Source: Planctomycetaceae bacterium
GTDB taxonomy: Bacteria > Planctomycetota > Planctomycetia > Planctomycetales > Planctomycetaceae
Length of the DNA stretch: 47,460 bases
Assembly: GCA_028284485.1 (NCBI GenBank)
Contig: JANQRQ010000105.1
Location: 1 to 47,460, forward strand
Reading direction: 5' to 3'
Below, in pieces: positions 26,361 through 36,945 of this stretch; the first letter of the stretch is position 1, and the number at the start of each line of letters is the position of its first letter. A model generated the notes under the pieces. The model saw nothing but the letters and a program-made list of their open reading frames with translations, had not been told where the DNA came from and ran no database searches. The position numbers and the translations under genes are program-made.

Positions 26361-28496
26361 ATGCGCTCCGGCAAGCTGCGCCTGCTTTTCTTCCCGGCGG
26401 CGCGTGATCACGTCTTCCTGGATGCTCTTCGGAACCTGGCGATACATTCCGAATTCCATTGTAAACGAGCCCTTGCCCTGCGTCATCGACCGCAACTCGT
26501 TGGCGTAGTCGAACATTTCGGCGAGCGGAACTTCGGCAAGAATCGTGCAGATTCCCTGCTTGATTTCTGTCGAGGTAATTAGTCCACGCTTGCTCGCCAG
26601 ATGTCCGGTCACCGAACCTTGGAATTCATCGGGGGCTTCGACTTCCAACTTCATAATTGGCTCGAGAAGCGCCATTTGCGCCTTCTTCAGCGTATCACGC
26701 ATGCAGTTAAACGCGCACGTTTTGAAGGCCATTTCCGATGAGTCGACTTCGTGGTAACTGCCGTCCAACAGGTGAATCCTGACGCCCACGACTTCGCATT
26801 CGCAAAGGGGGCCTTTTTCCAACCCTCGTTGGAACCCTTGATTGACGGGCTGGATATACTCGCGTGGAATGCGGCCGCCGGTGATTTCATCGACGAACTG
26901 GTATCGGGCGTCTTCCCCTTCTGCATCTTCGCCGACCGGCTCGAGACGACCAACAACATGGGCGTATTGGCCGGAACCGCCCGATTGCTTTTTGTGCTTG
27001 AAGTTGAATTCGGTAACACGGGTTGGCTGCTCGCGATAGGCAACCTTCGGTTCGCCGACGATGCATTCGACGCCATACTCACGGCGAATTCTTTCGATAT
27101 ACACATCGAGGTGAAGTTGACCCATTCCCGCAATCAAAGTCTGGCTGGTTTCGTGGTCAGTCTGCACCTGAAAGGTCGGGTCTTCGCGCCGGAATCGTTG
27201 CAGGGCTTTACCCAGGCGGTCGCCTCCATCTCGAGTCAGCGGCTCGATCGACAATCGTATGACTGGTTCCGGAACGAAAATGCTTTCCAGTGCATATTCG
27301 ACTCCGTCGGCGCAAAATGTATCGCCGGATGCACAGTCGACTCCGACGGCGGCAATGATGTCACCTGCGCAAGCCACATCCAAGTCTTCACGCTGATCAG
27401 CATGCATTCTCACAAGGCGCCCGAAGCGGACCTTCTTGCCGGTGCGTGTGTTGATGTAGCTTTCGCCCTTCTTCAATTGGCCTTGATAGATTCGCAAGTA
27501 AGTCAGTTGCCCAAATTGTTCAACGACGGTTTTGAATGCCATCGCCACAAGTGGATCATCGTCAGAGGAGGTCAGAGTCACTTGCGGGCTATTCGTGGAA
27601 TCGCTGTCGGTGGCATCGGCATTCGAAACGTCGATCGCGCTGACTTCACGATCGAGGGGGCTTGGGAGAAACTCGACGACCGCATCGAGTAGCTCCTGAA
27701 CACCTTTGTTTCGGTAAGCCGTTCCCATCATCACGGGAGTCACGTCTTGCCCCAGTGTCGCGTCTCGGATGATCGCCCGAATTTCTTCTTCCGGCACGTC
27801 ACGTTCTTCGAGGAGGGCGACCATCAAGTCGTCACTATAAAGCGACAACGTTTCGAGTAGTTCGTTTCGTGCCTCGGCAGCGCGATCGGTAAGATCAGCC
27901 GGAATCTCTTCCCGCCGAATGTCCTCACCGTTGGCGCCGTCGAAATATACGGCCTTCATGCTGATTAAATCGATGACACCCTCGAAAGCCTGTTCTTTGC
28001 CGATGGGAATCTGCAGCGGAAGAGGTGTAACGCCGAGCTTCTCGCGAATTTGTTCGATCACACTGTCCGGATTCGCTCCTGTGCGATCCATCTTGTTGAT
28101 GAAGGCGATCCGCGGAACGTGATAACGCTTCATTTGGCGATCGACTGTCAGCGACTGGCTTTGGACGCCCCCAACGGCGCACAGAACCAGCACAGCTCCA
28201 TCGAGGACTCGCAGGCTACGCTCCACTTCAACGGTGAAATCGACGTGACCAGGCGTGTCGATGACGTTAATCGGTGAATCATTCCAATCGACGCGTGTTG
28301 CTGCCGATGCAATGGTGATGCCGCGCTCCTGCTCCAGTTCCATGAAGTCCATGGTCGCACCGCCATCGCCTCCTTTAACTTCCTTCACGCGGTGGATGCG
28401 TCCGGAATAGAAAAGAATTCGCTCAGTCAGGGTGGTTTTCCCTGAATCGATATGGGCGGAGATTCCGATGTTTCGCTGTTTTTGGAGCTGGCTCAT
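26358..28496 (-). CDS. fusA: Elongation factor G, mitochondrial-type (EF-G1-like)
   Basis: 712 residues from ATG 28496. Complete five-domain EF-G. GTPase motifs are G1 AHIDSGKT (14-21), G3 DTPGH (80-84) and G4 NKMD (134-137). Domain IV carries [17 protein letters not shown] and [14 protein letters not shown], and domain V ends [20 protein letters not shown]. It translocates tRNA and mRNA on the ribosome. G1 with Ser18 (Ala in most bacterial EF-Gs) resembles the mitochondrial/spirochaete/planctomycete EF-G1 group. Between domains I and II (about residues 288-320) is an extra Asp/Ser/Thr-rich segment ([14 protein letters not shown]). It stands alone rather than in an rpsL-rpsG-tuf operon. Its TAG stop overlaps the right end of repeat copy B. 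Confidence 0.95.
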   Translation of the reverse strand: MSQLQKQRNIGISAHIDSGKTTLTERILFYSGRIHRVKEVKGGDGGATMDFMELEQERGITIASAATRVDWNDSPINVIDTPGHVDFTVEVERSLRVLDGAVLVLCAVGGVQSQSLTVDRQMKRYHVPRIAFINKMDRTGANPDSVIEQIREKLGVTPLPLQIPIGKEQAFEGVIDLISMKAVYFDGANGEDIRREEIPADLTDRAAEARNELLETLSLYSDDLMVALLEERDVPEEEIRAIIRDATLGQDVTPVMMGTAYRNKGVQELLDAVVEFLPSPLDREVSAIDVSNADATDSDSTNSPQVTLTSSDDDPLVAMAFKTVVEQFGQLTYLRIYQGQLKKGESYINTRTGKKVRFGRLVRMHADQREDLDVACAGDIIAAVGVDCASGDTFCADGVEYALESIFVPEPVIRLSIEPLTRDGGDRLGKALQRFRREDPTFQVQTDHETSQTLIAGMGQLHLDVYIERIRREYGVECIVGEPKVAYREQPTRVTEFNFKHKKQSGGSGQYAHVVGRLEPVGEDAEGEDARYQFVDEITGGRIPREYIQPVNQGFQRGLEKGPLCECEVVGVRIHLLDGSYHEVDSSEMAFKTCAFNCMRDTLKKAQMALLEPIMKLEVEAPDEFQGSVTGHLASKRGLITSTEIKQGICTILAEVPLAEMFDYANELRSMTQGKGSFTMEFGMYRQVPKSIQEDVITRRREEKQAQLAGAH

Positions 28497-28833
28497 TTTT
28501 GGCAGTGCGTATGCAAGTAGTTGGAAAGTTGCGAAGCGGACTGTTGTCCGTTCTAGCTAATCTGGAACCTGTCCGATGGTTCGTCGAGCAGGAGGAAGAT
28601 TCCGGGCGTTTCTGGGCAGGTCGTCCTGTCGAAGTTTGGTCAAACAACCGACTAAACACGGAAGTCTGCAAAAATGCGAGACTTCTGTTTTCAAGCCTCG
28701 CAGAATTTTGAACGTCTGTACATATACGTCCGTCCTAATTATCTGCTGTCGATTGATCAGACCCAGGACGCGGTTCTCAAGCGCCGTGGTGGGATCGATT
28801 GAGCGACCAATCTTATCGGCAGACCCGATTTGG

Positions 28834-28869
28834 AAAAAGAGGGAATTTCTAAAAAAAAGATGAATTCCC
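28834..28869 (-). terminator. Probable Rho-independent terminator after ppdK
   Basis: On the minus strand just past the ppdK stop, GGGAATT (28869-28863) pairs with AATTCCC (28847-28841) across a 15-base loop, followed by TCTTTTT. The stem is AT-rich with 7 pairs, so strength is moderate. The rest of the gap 28497-28871 holds no visible gene and should contain the EF-G promoter. Confidence 0.55.
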
Positions 28870-28871
28870 TA

Positions 28872-31607
28872 TCACTCCAGGGCTGCCTGTGCGGCGGCTA
28901 ATCGAGCAATCGGGACTCGAAATGGCGAGCAACTCACGTAATTGAGGCCAATTTGGTGGCAAAACATCACGCTGGCAGGGTCACCGCCGTGTTCGCCACA
29001 AATGCCGATCTTTAGGTCTGACCGCGTTTGACGGCCGCGTTCGACACCTGTCGTCATCAACGCACCGACACCATCTTGGTCGATAGTTTGGAACGGGTCG
29101 TTGGGGATAATGTCGTTTTCGCGATAGTGTGCGATGAACTCTCCGTAGTCGTCGCGGCTCATCCCGAGTGTCGTTTGCGTGAGGTCGTTGGTCCCGAAAC
29201 TGAAGAACTCAGCCCCCTCGGCGATCTGATCGGCACGGACGGCTGCTCGGGGAAGTTCGACCATGGTTCCCACCATGTACTCGACAGAGACGCCGGTTTC
29301 TTCCATCACTTGGCTTGCTTCGTCGCGGACAATCTTCTCTTGATCGCGGAATTCTGTCAGGAAGCCGACAAGCGGAATCATGATTTCCGGAAGAACGTCG
29401 ATGCCTTCCTTTTTGACTTCACAGGCGGCTTCAATAATGGCACGCGCCTGCATGGCCGTGATCTCGGGGTAAACGATGCCAATTCGGCAACCTCGATGCC
29501 CCAGCATGGGGTTTTCTTCGTGCAATTCTTTGACACGATGCTCGATCGTATCCGAGGAAACGCCAAGCTGGTCGGCCAACTTGTGCATTAAGTCGGGTTG
29601 CTCTGCAAGATGCCGTTCGGAAAGGAACTCGTGCAGCGGCGGATCGAGCAAACGAATGGTGACCGGCCGGCCCTGCATTTCGCGGAACAGTCCTGCGAAA
29701 TCTTCACGCTGCTGGGGCAGCAGCTTATCAAGCGCTTTCTTTCTCGCATCGACATTGTCTGCAACAATCATTTCCCGAATTTCGTCGAGGTGGCTGAAGA
29801 ACATGTGCTCGGTTCGGCACAACCCAATCCCTTCGGCGCCAAATGCAATTGCTTCCGCGGCCTGGTCCGGTTGGTCGGCATTCGTTCGGACGTTTAAATT
29901 ACGGCGCTTGTCAACGATTTTCATCAATTGGTCATAACGCTGGTAAGTTTCCGAGTCTTCTGGCTTGAGAGATTGGTGAATCAAAACTTCGACGACTTCA
30001 CTCGGCTTGGTAGTGACTTGTCCCGAGAAGACTTCGCCCGTGAAACCATCGATGCTGATCCAATCACCTGCCTTTAATACCTCTGATCCGACCGTTACCG
30101 TTCCTTTTTGGTAGTCGATTTGCAACGCGCCGCAGCCGACGATGCAAACCTTGCCCATTTGTCGGCTGACCAACGCAGCGTGAGAACTGGCACCACCGAA
30201 TGCCGTGAGAATTCCCTTGGCAATTCGCATTCCACGCAGGTCTTCCGGGCTGGTTTCTCGACGAACCAAAATCAGTTGCACATCGGGATCTTTGGCATGC
30301 AACTCTTCGGCGTCGGCGGCGTGAAAACAGATTTGTCCACTCGCCGCACCCGGTCCCGCATTGATACCTTTTGTCAAAAGCTGACCTTCCTCCTGGGCCG
30401 TTGCTTTTGCGGCTGGATCAAAGATCGGCTGCAGCAATTGGTTTAAATCGTCGGCAGGAATCCGTCGTTTTTGTAGGGCTTCCTCTTCGGTGATCAATCC
30501 CTCGTTGATCAAGTCTACGGCAATTCGGACGGCGGCGAAGCCGGTTCGTTTCGCGTTTCGAGTTTGCAGCATCCAGACCTTGCCGCGCTGAATGGTAAAT
30601 TCGATATCCTGAACATCTTTGTAGTGTTGCTCGAGTGTTTTCCCGATGTTTTGGAGCTGCTCGTATGCCTCGGGCATATCTTGCGCAAGTGTTTCTTCGA
30701 TCCGCTTGGGTGTGCGGATGCCCGCGACAACATCTTCACCCTGCGCGTTGATGAGATAGTCACCATTGAATCCTGGTGTTCCCAATGCACCGTCACGAGT
30801 CAGGCCGACTCCCGTCGCACAATCGTCGCCCAAGTTGCCGAACGCCATCGCTTGTACGTTGCAGGCTGTTCCCCATTCGTGAGGAATACCGTACTGTCGC
30901 CGGTAAACCATGGCCCGGTCGTTCATCCAACTTCCGAAGACGGCGCCGATCGCGCCCCAAATCTGTTCCACCGGATCGGTCGGAAAGTCGTGTCCGGTTT
31001 GGTCCTTAATGGCCTGTTTAAACTCCGCCACGATTTCACGAAGATTGTCAGCGGTCAGTTCCGAATCAAACTCGACCCCGGCAGACTTCTTCTTGGCAGC
31101 AAGGATCTCTTCGAAGGGATCCTCCTGAGTTTTGTCCTTCGGCTTGAGGTCGAGGACGACGTCTCCGTACATCTGCACAAATCGGCGGTAGCTATCCCAG
31201 GCAAATTGTTCGTTACCGGACTGTTCCGCCAAAGCCAACACGGTATCGTCATTAAGGCCGATATTAAGCACGGTGTCCATCATTCCGGGCATCGACTCAC
31301 GGGCTCCGGATCGGCAGGAAACGAGCAGCGGATTGGTCCGGGAACCGAACTCAGCACCCATGACGCGCTCGATGCCCTTCAGGGCTTCCGTGACTTGGGA
31401 ACGCAACTCCGGTGGGTATTGGCGGTCGTTCTTGTAATAGTATGTGCAGACTTCGGTCGTCAGCGTGAAGCCGGCGGGAACTGGAAGACCGATATTGGTC
31501 ATTTCTGCGAGGTTTGCGCCCTTACCGCCCAGGTCGTTCTTCATCTGGGCCGTTCCGTCAGCTTTGCCATCACCGAAGAAGAAAACGTACTTTGTTTCTG
31601 CAGACAT
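28872..31607 (-). CDS. ppdK: Pyruvate, phosphate dikinase
   Basis: 911 residues from ATG 31607 ([14 protein letters not shown]), with a GAGGG site about 13 bases upstream. It interconverts pyruvate, ATP and phosphate with phosphoenolpyruvate, AMP and pyrophosphate. Visible parts are the N-terminal nucleotide-binding domain ([36 protein letters not shown]), the swivelling phosphohistidine domain with [16 protein letters not shown] (His476), and the C-terminal PEP-binding barrel ([19 protein letters not shown] with the catalytic-type Cys; [19 protein letters not shown]). Most family members read GGMTSHAA, so the Ala-Ser here is a mild variation of the phosphohistidine loop. Length is close to the usual 875-910. 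Probably a single-gene unit, given the terminator after it. Confidence 0.95.
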   Translation of the reverse strand: MSAETKYVFFFGDGKADGTAQMKNDLGGKGANLAEMTNIGLPVPAGFTLTTEVCTYYYKNDRQYPPELRSQVTEALKGIERVMGAEFGSRTNPLLVSCRSGARESMPGMMDTVLNIGLNDDTVLALAEQSGNEQFAWDSYRRFVQMYGDVVLDLKPKDKTQEDPFEEILAAKKKSAGVEFDSELTADNLREIVAEFKQAIKDQTGHDFPTDPVEQIWGAIGAVFGSWMNDRAMVYRRQYGIPHEWGTACNVQAMAFGNLGDDCATGVGLTRDGALGTPGFNGDYLINAQGEDVVAGIRTPKRIEETLAQDMPEAYEQLQNIGKTLEQHYKDVQDIEFTIQRGKVWMLQTRNAKRTGFAAVRIAVDLINEGLITEEEALQKRRIPADDLNQLLQPIFDPAAKATAQEEGQLLTKGINAGPGAASGQICFHAADAEELHAKDPDVQLILVRRETSPEDLRGMRIAKGILTAFGGASSHAALVSRQMGKVCIVGCGALQIDYQKGTVTVGSEVLKAGDWISIDGFTGEVFSGQVTTKPSEVVEVLIHQSLKPEDSETYQRYDQLMKIVDKRRNLNVRTNADQPDQAAEAIAFGAEGIGLCRTEHMFFSHLDEIREMIVADNVDARKKALDKLLPQQREDFAGLFREMQGRPVTIRLLDPPLHEFLSERHLAEQPDLMHKLADQLGVSSDTIEHRVKELHEENPMLGHRGCRIGIVYPEITAMQARAIIEAACEVKKEGIDVLPEIMIPLVGFLTEFRDQEKIVRDEASQVMEETGVSVEYMVGTMVELPRAAVRADQIAEGAEFFSFGTNDLTQTTLGMSRDDYGEFIAHYRENDIIPNDPFQTIDQDGVGALMTTGVERGRQTRSDLKIGICGEHGGDPASVMFCHQIGLNYVSCSPFRVPIARLAAAQAALE

Positions 31608-31995
31608 GGAAGAATCCCTCAATGGTGCCCAGGTGGGCAACCTACGTGTGGACGTTCGAACAGTTAATGACTCGCCAACGATCTTGGGCGGCGGAATTTC
31701 AGCCCCATTCGCTGAAGGTGCAACCCGATGGGTCACAGGATCCTAGGATACCCCCGCCAGACAAACCGTCCGCGCAAGCAACGATGGGACGCGTAAGCAG
31801 AATGGAAGCTAGCATCGTCAATATGAGGCGTCAAGCCAGTCGGCACGGGGAATGGCTTTTCTAAGGGTAGGGGGCAGGCAATAGAAATGCTGAAGAGGCA
31901 GGGGTTTTCGTCTAGGTCTCCTTGACATGTCTGTTTTTCTGGCAAAGAATGGAAAATAGCGTTCCCTTTCTCTAACCATTCGCCGACGTGCCGTC
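31608..31995. other. Divergent intergenic region
   Basis: 388 bases between ppdK and the FHA gene, presumed to contain promoters for both. No gene, repeat or strong hairpin is seen. Confidence 0.4.
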
Positions 31996-32439
31996 ATGCT
32001 TGCAAAGCTGATCCCTGAAGACGGGTCGGAGCCGATTTCGCTCGATCGAGACGTGACCGTTGTCGGTCGCAAACGCGACACGTGCGACATCTATCTCGAG
32101 CGGAGCAGCATCTCGAAGCTACATTGCCTGATCGTGAAGACGGATGGGCTGTTGTTTGTCCGAGATTTAGGCAGCACGAACGGGACAAAAGTCAATGGTC
32201 AGCGGGTTACCCGAGGGGCGTTACTTCCGGGCGACGAACTGTCGCTTGCAACCACTCGATTTCGAGTGCATTTGGGGCCGGATAGCCCCGAGGCCAACAA
32301 CAACGAAGTGACTCAACGCATCGAATCATTGCCGGCTGATTTAGACGATGACGATGCGGAAGAGATTCTCGAGTTGGAAGAATTCCCCGAGGAAATTGGC
32401 CGCAGTAGCGAGAGTGACGTCCGATTTCTGACCGATTGA
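31996..32439 (+). CDS. FHA-domain protein
   Basis: 147 residues from ATG 31996, with no clear Shine-Dalgarno. Residues about 1-95 form a forkhead-associated domain: VVGRKRDTCDIYLERSSISKLHCLI (Gly-Arg, then Ser-x-x-His) and RDLGSTNGTKVNG. These are the residues that contact phosphothreonine. The tail (about 100-147) is very acidic (LDDDDAEEILELEEFPEEIG). FHA proteins bind threonine-phosphorylated partners in kinase signalling. A PP2C-type phosphatase is encoded about 10 kb away (41954), though a link is only inferred. It is convergent with lpxI. Confidence 0.92.
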   Translation: MLAKLIPEDGSEPISLDRDVTVVGRKRDTCDIYLERSSISKLHCLIVKTDGLLFVRDLGSTNGTKVNGQRVTRGALLPGDELSLATTRFRVHLGPDSPEANNNEVTQRIESLPADLDDDDAEEILELEEFPEEIGRSSESDVRFLTD

Positions 32440-32484
32440 GCAGGAAACTCATATCGGTCGCCGTTCATCGCGACGGTCGTTCGG

Positions 32485-33369
32485 CTATGACGCAAGCCGC
32501 AATTGCAATTCTTCGGCATTAAGAGCCACGATGGCAATTCCCAGCCGGTCGGCAAGTCCGATGACTTCCTCTTGATCGAGCATGATCGTCTGATTGCTTT
32601 CAATAGCCAATACGCGTCCGCCCGCCTCGTGCATTTGTTTTAAAGTGTCCGTGCCGATTGTCGGAACATCAAAGCGGCGATCTTGCTGAGGTTTGGCAAC
32701 TTTAACGACGGTGAACCCACCACGCTTGCAGAGATCCCCGGCTCGTTCAATGGCGGCATCGGTCCCCTCAATGGCTTCAACCGCGATAACTGCCGTGTCA
32801 TTAACGATCACCGTTTGGCCAATATCCAACCGCCCAATCTCTTTCGCCATTTCCCAACCGAATTTGATATCTCGCCATTGTGCAGGAGACGGTTTACGGC
32901 GAGTAAGGAATCCATGGTTCACGAGCAGCTCCGGGCAATAGTCGAGTGCGGATTCGAAGATGATCTGATCACGCGCGAATTCGCGGATCAAGGCAAGTAG
33001 CAGCGTGTCGTCGGTCTTGTTTTCTCGAGTGTATTTGTAAATACAATGCAGGCCGCGTAAGTCCGGCAGTAAGCGAATCATTCGAAATGGTTGGAACCAA
33101 AGCGTTTTTTGAACCTTGCCCGCCATCACGACACGGTCAATTTGGGCACGCTTGAAGTGGCGGATCATTCGTCCGAGCTTGGCAACGGGAATCGAAACGA
33201 TTCGATCACACCATTCGGCCAATTCCTCGGGACCGGAACCGTCTATGCTGATGCAATAGACGGAGTATCCTCTCCGATGCGCAGCCTCAGCAAACGCAAG
33301 CGGAAAACGACCACTCCCGGCAATGAGTCCGATTCGCTGTCTAGGTTTGTCGCTATCTTGACCGGGCAT
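32485..33369 (-). CDS. lpxI: UDP-2,3-diacylglucosamine diphosphatase LpxI
   Basis: 294 residues from ATG 33369. LpxI hydrolyses UDP-2,3-diacylglucosamine to lipid X and UMP, the fourth step of lipid A synthesis, and replaces LpxH in many bacteria. Family features are the N-terminal GLIAGSGRFPLAFA, VVMAGKVQKTLWF, and the C-terminal LpxI domain with KVAKPQQDRRFDVPTIGTDT and AGGRVLAIESNQTIMLDQ. Length fits (about 270-290). Its start lies 6 bases after the lpxD stop, so the two are co-transcribed and probably coupled. This placement strongly supports the call over a generic DUF1009 label. Confidence 0.93.
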   Translation of the reverse strand: MPGQDSDKPRQRIGLIAGSGRFPLAFAEAAHRRGYSVYCISIDGSGPEELAEWCDRIVSIPVAKLGRMIRHFKRAQIDRVVMAGKVQKTLWFQPFRMIRLLPDLRGLHCIYKYTRENKTDDTLLLALIREFARDQIIFESALDYCPELLVNHGFLTRRKPSPAQWRDIKFGWEMAKEIGRLDIGQTVIVNDTAVIAVEAIEGTDAAIERAGDLCKRGGFTVVKVAKPQQDRRFDVPTIGTDTLKQMHEAGGRVLAIESNQTIMLDQEEVIGLADRLGIAIVALNAEELQLRLAS

Positions 33370-33375
33370 AGAATT

Positions 33376-34473
33376 TCAGGCTGCGTCTTCTTTAGGAGTG
33401 TCGTTGATGCTTGTCGCCGATTGCTTTGCAACAAGTGAAGTGATTTCTTTAAGTTCCTTTTCAAGTTTCCGGACCCTTTGCCGCAAGTCGGGAATCTTGG
33501 TGACGCTCATGAGGATCTTGGTTTGAGATGAAACTTCTCTCGCTGGGTAACCGAAATGCGTTTCACCATCCGGGACGCTTTTGTGAACGGCTGCGCGGGC
33601 TGCAAGGGTCGACTGCGTACCAAGATGGAGATGGTCAGCGACACCGACTTGTCCAGCACAACGGACGTAATCACCCGTTGTAACCGATCCAGCAAACCCG
33701 ACTTGGCCAGCGAACGCATTATGTTTGCCGAGCTCGCAGTTGTGCGCGATGAGTACCTGATTATCCAGTTTGGATCCCGCACCAATGACGGTGGGGCCGA
33801 TCATACCACGGTCGATGGTGGCGCAGGCACCGATTTCGACATCGTCTCCGATAACAACATTGCCCATGTGCGGAATGCGGACATAGGCACCGTCGACGAG
33901 GCGAAATCCGAACCCGTCAGCACCCAATACGGCGCAACTATCAATGATGACGCGGTCTCCCACGACGACATCGGGGTGCAACACGCAGTTGGGGTACAGG
34001 ATGGCGTCATTTCCAATACGGCATCCATCTCCGATAACGACACCAGGGTGCAGTTCGCATCGGTCGCCAATTGCGACGTTCTTTCCGATATGGACGTTGG
34101 GGCTGATGCATGCTTCGCTGCCGATACTGGCTGTTTCGTCAACGTACGCGTTCGGAGAGATTCCAACGGGCAATCGCTGCCGCGGAGTTCGAAAGATTTG
34201 AAGGATATTGATGAACGATTCCTGGGCGTCGTCGACCAAAATCAGGGTTGATTGGCATGGGACAGATTTGGCCTGACTGAGCAAGTGCCGACTGAGGATA
34301 ACGGCGCCTGCTGTGGTGGTTTTGAGCGCCGAAATATGAGCTTCGTCGGAAACGTACGTTATCTCGTTCGGTGCGGCCTTTTCGACTGCGGCGACGCCTG
34401 CGATCTCGAGCGATTGATCTCCGATGAGTTCGCCGGCTAGCTGTTTTGCAATCCAGACGACATTTTTCCGCAT
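33376..34473 (-). CDS. lpxD: UDP-3-O-(3-hydroxyacyl)glucosamine N-acyltransferase LpxD
   Basis: 365 residues from ATG 34473. LpxD adds the amide-linked hydroxyacyl chain in lipid A synthesis. The N-terminal uridine-binding domain (about 1-100) is followed by a left-handed beta-helix of hexapeptide repeats (about 105-310; IGSEACISPNVHIGKNVAIG). The catalytic-type His lies in LIAHNCELGKHNAFAG, and the conserved GADGFGF sits upstream of it. A coiled-coil C-terminal helix (LRQRVRKLEKELKEITSLV) is typical. It heads an operon with lpxI. Together they indicate lipid A production and thus a Gram-negative-type outer membrane, a relevant point for planctomycete envelopes. Confidence 0.95.
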   Translation of the reverse strand: MRKNVVWIAKQLAGELIGDQSLEIAGVAAVEKAAPNEITYVSDEAHISALKTTTAGAVILSRHLLSQAKSVPCQSTLILVDDAQESFINILQIFRTPRQRLPVGISPNAYVDETASIGSEACISPNVHIGKNVAIGDRCELHPGVVIGDGCRIGNDAILYPNCVLHPDVVVGDRVIIDSCAVLGADGFGFRLVDGAYVRIPHMGNVVIGDDVEIGACATIDRGMIGPTVIGAGSKLDNQVLIAHNCELGKHNAFAGQVGFAGSVTTGDYVRCAGQVGVADHLHLGTQSTLAARAAVHKSVPDGETHFGYPAREVSSQTKILMSVTKIPDLRQRVRKLEKELKEITSLVAKQSATSINDTPKEDAA

Positions 34474-35242
34474 TCCTGGAATCCTTTCCCGCGGAATCGC
34501 AAAGATGCTCAGTCCATACGATTAGTATGCTTCAGCGCGACACACGAATTGTTTCAGCCACTCAAAGCATGTGTCGTTGCCAATTGGTGTTAGCAAGGGT
34601 GGCCCAGCTGCCGGTTCGCAGAAGAATCCCTGGTATCACGGCCAAATGCGGTTTTGCCTCGCTAAGCATGTAATTTCGAGGGATTTGTAATGCAATTTGC
34701 CGAATCAACGCAAGATGTGTTCCTGGCAAGGAAAGCGTACCTAAAAGCGGTTTTACAAAATGAAATGGATGTGTGTTCAAATGGCCAGCATGCACGTCAT
34801 TAGCGACAATAGCTCCACCTGAATGTCTGCGGCTTTGAGTCATTGTGAATGGAAGGGGCCTGCTGTGCGCGGTTTTTCGAGTTCGAGCACTCGGTAACTC
34901 AGCGGACGAACAGCAGGGCTGGTCAACGAAGAGTTGGTGGCATCGCGATGGATTGTTGATAGGCAACTGAAGCATGGCGCTCAAGCCGGTTGATCGCAAC
35001 AGACGGTATGCTAAGCTGTTACAGTCAAATCGATGTCCGGCGAGCTGGAGCAGTGGCGAGATTCCCATAAGGATTGGTGCGAAACGGCTTGATACAAATG
35101 GGGTTAGGCAATGGGAGCCAACGAGGCCCGCCAACGACACCCCGCATGTGTCTCGATATAATCTCAGCTGACTTCGGGCAGCGATTCGTCGGTGGGAAGT
35201 CTTGTCTCGATCGTTGAACTCTATCACCAGAAATCAGAAACA
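34474..35242. other. Long divergent intergenic region
   Basis: 769 bases between lpxD and aroH, the longest gap in the window. A 221-codon minus-strand frame crosses it (34562-35227) but looks random. Apart from a strong hairpin at 34859-34917, no RNA or repeat family is recognised. Confidence 0.5.
34859..34917. other. Stable stem-loop in the lpxD-aroH gap (possible structured RNA)
   Basis: CCTGCTGT (34859-34866) pairs perfectly with ACAGCAGG (34910-34917). Inside the 43-base loop a second hairpin CGAGT/ACTCG can form. Nested helices in a long gene-free stretch suggest a small RNA or leader structure, but no known RNA family is recognised. Confidence 0.3.
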
Positions 35243-35614
35243 ATGGCCGTACGTGGGATTCGAGGCGCCACTTGCGTCGAAGCAGACACATCTGAGGAGG
35301 TCCTTGCCGCCACGCATGAACTGCTGGACCAATTGTTGCGTGCTAACGAAATCCATGTTTTCGATGAGATCGTTTCGGTCATTTTTACGACGACCGCAGA
35401 TCTGAATTCCACCTTTCCCGCGGAGGCGGCACGCGCCGTTGGAATGAACCAGGTGCCATTATTGTGCGCGTCCGAGATTCCCGTTGACGGAAGCATCGCA
35501 CGCTGTATTCGAGTGCTAATGCATGTGAATACGGACAAGCGCCAAAACGAAATGCATCACGTTTATCTTCGTGAAGCGAAAAAACTGCGGCCGGACGTCT
35601 CGAGTGCGCAGTGA
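35243..35614 (+). CDS. aroH: Chorismate mutase, AroH type
   Basis: 123 residues from ATG 35243 ([16 protein letters not shown]); a start 51 bases upstream is disfavoured because the AroH family begins at this VRGIRGAT. The monofunctional trimeric chorismate mutase converts chorismate to prephenate for Phe and Tyr synthesis. Active-site equivalents are visible: Arg4/Arg7 in the first strand, Glu in CASEIPVDG, and Arg in IRVLMH. The C-terminal [13 protein letters not shown] also matches. Length fits the family (about 120-127). It stands alone, with the long gap upstream and a convergent lipoprotein gene downstream. Confidence 0.93.
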   Translation: MAVRGIRGATCVEADTSEEVLAATHELLDQLLRANEIHVFDEIVSVIFTTTADLNSTFPAEAARAVGMNQVPLLCASEIPVDGSIARCIRVLMHVNTDKRQNEMHHVYLREAKKLRPDVSSAQ

Positions 35615-35727
35615 GCCACGCAGCGTCCGAGTGCAAAACGCCAGAAGTCAGTTGATTGCAGACGGAGCGTGGGGGCGAGAGGGGCGAACGTGCCGCGAAC
35701 CGAATTCGTTTGCGAAATCCGTTCGCA

Positions 35728-36600
35728 TCAAATCTGGGCTGGTAGTTCGTTTTGCGCGGCCTTGGACGAGTTCTGTTTGCTGAATTCGCGATCGGGAGCG
35801 TCGCTGCCAACTTTGGCGTTCTTATCCTGCGGGTCCCATGTCAGCGCCTCGTCTCCTTCATCTTCGGAGAGTTCCTCAAATGGCATTCCGCGTTCTTTTA
35901 GCAGGTCGGCAACGGCATCGAGTGGATTCGTTGTCAGGTATCCAGGAAGGATTAAGCTCAGATCTGAGAGATGGGGGTGAACGAGTGCAATGTTTTCAGG
36001 TGGAACAAGTCGCAATGCACGAGCGCGATCGCGTCGAGTAATCCATACGGCGTCTCGCAGGACATTGTGCGCTGCCTCGGCGCTTAGGTCGTCAAACTTC
36101 CTTCCATCCTGCGAGAGTTGCTTAAGATACGGATTGCCTTCGATCAGCAATGCATCTAGGTCTTGATCTTCGCGAAGAGTCGTACGGCTGACGGCCACAC
36201 CGATTGCCAGTGTCAATCCCACAAATTGCTCTGAAGTGATCTTAGCCCTGCGGACTGCACGTTGTAGATGCCGATTCTTTTCGAGGTGCCTCGCAATCGA
36301 TTCCACAGTCCAATGCTCTTCGATTCGGTTTTCTTCTTCCGTAACTAGTGACGAAACCTGTAATGTTCTCGATCGACTCCAGTTGACCGGTGGGGCAAAC
36401 ACAGGCGGGAAATCCGGAAGAGTCTTGTCCGGTAGTGAGTTTACAATTGATAGGAATGTTTGAAGTTCTGACTCGGTTACCTTTTCGTGGATATTCTTGA
36501 CTTCAGTAAACTCCAGTCGTTCATCTAAGCATCCCGGTAGGCACGCCAAAACGGCGAGAAGGACTATTTGCCGAAGAGTGGTTGATCTCAAGAATCGCAT
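35728..36600 (-). CDS. Predicted lipoprotein of unknown function
   Basis: 290 residues from ATG 36600. The N-terminus MRFLRSTTLRQIVLLAVLAC continues into LPGCLDER; the LPGC lipobox predicts signal peptidase II cleavage and lipidation at Cys24. The mature part is mostly helical, with an Arg-rich HLQRAVRRAKITSEQF, WITRRDRARALRLVPP, and a Ser/Lys/Glu-rich tail. No family is recognised. It is convergent with aroH and transcribed away from the GT-C-like gene upstream, with a 345-base gap. Confidence 0.8.
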   Translation of the reverse strand: MRFLRSTTLRQIVLLAVLACLPGCLDERLEFTEVKNIHEKVTESELQTFLSIVNSLPDKTLPDFPPVFAPPVNWSRSRTLQVSSLVTEEENRIEEHWTVESIARHLEKNRHLQRAVRRAKITSEQFVGLTLAIGVAVSRTTLREDQDLDALLIEGNPYLKQLSQDGRKFDDLSAEAAHNVLRDAVWITRRDRARALRLVPPENIALVHPHLSDLSLILPGYLTTNPLDAVADLLKERGMPFEELSEDEGDEALTWDPQDKNAKVGSDAPDREFSKQNSSKAAQNELPAQI

Positions 36601-36945
36601 AGTGGGCTGCTATTTCGCCGAAATGCCAAAAACCAAGGGCAGATTCCGTTCTTACTTCTTGGGCTCGGTTTGTGGAAACTCAGGCCGATAGATCGAACGG
36701 CTTCATTACGGTGATGGGCGACCGTAACTCGCCGCTATAGGTGTCCGACTGTTATTGAAAGTTCCGGTTATGGAACTGTTGTTTGATATCGGGTGCACAG
36801 AAAAGCGATGTCCAAAAGTAATGATCAATGCGTTCTACTTTACCGGCATGTTGGAACTGCCAAGCAAGCATTGACTTCATTTTCCGCATAATTGCGCTAA
36901 CCGGAAGATCCAGCGCAAATCGATCCGTTTACACATGGTCGGAAC
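36601..36945. other. Intergenic region
   Basis: 345 bases between the lipoprotein gene start and the end of the GT-C-like gene. It must contain the lipoprotein promoter. No gene, repeat or clear terminator is seen. Confidence 0.4.

Noticed and set aside
34562..35227. 221-codon minus-strand open frame in the lpxD-aroH gap
   Set aside because: Residue composition looks random, with no motif, and it runs close to the aroH start; open frames of this size occur by chance at this base composition.
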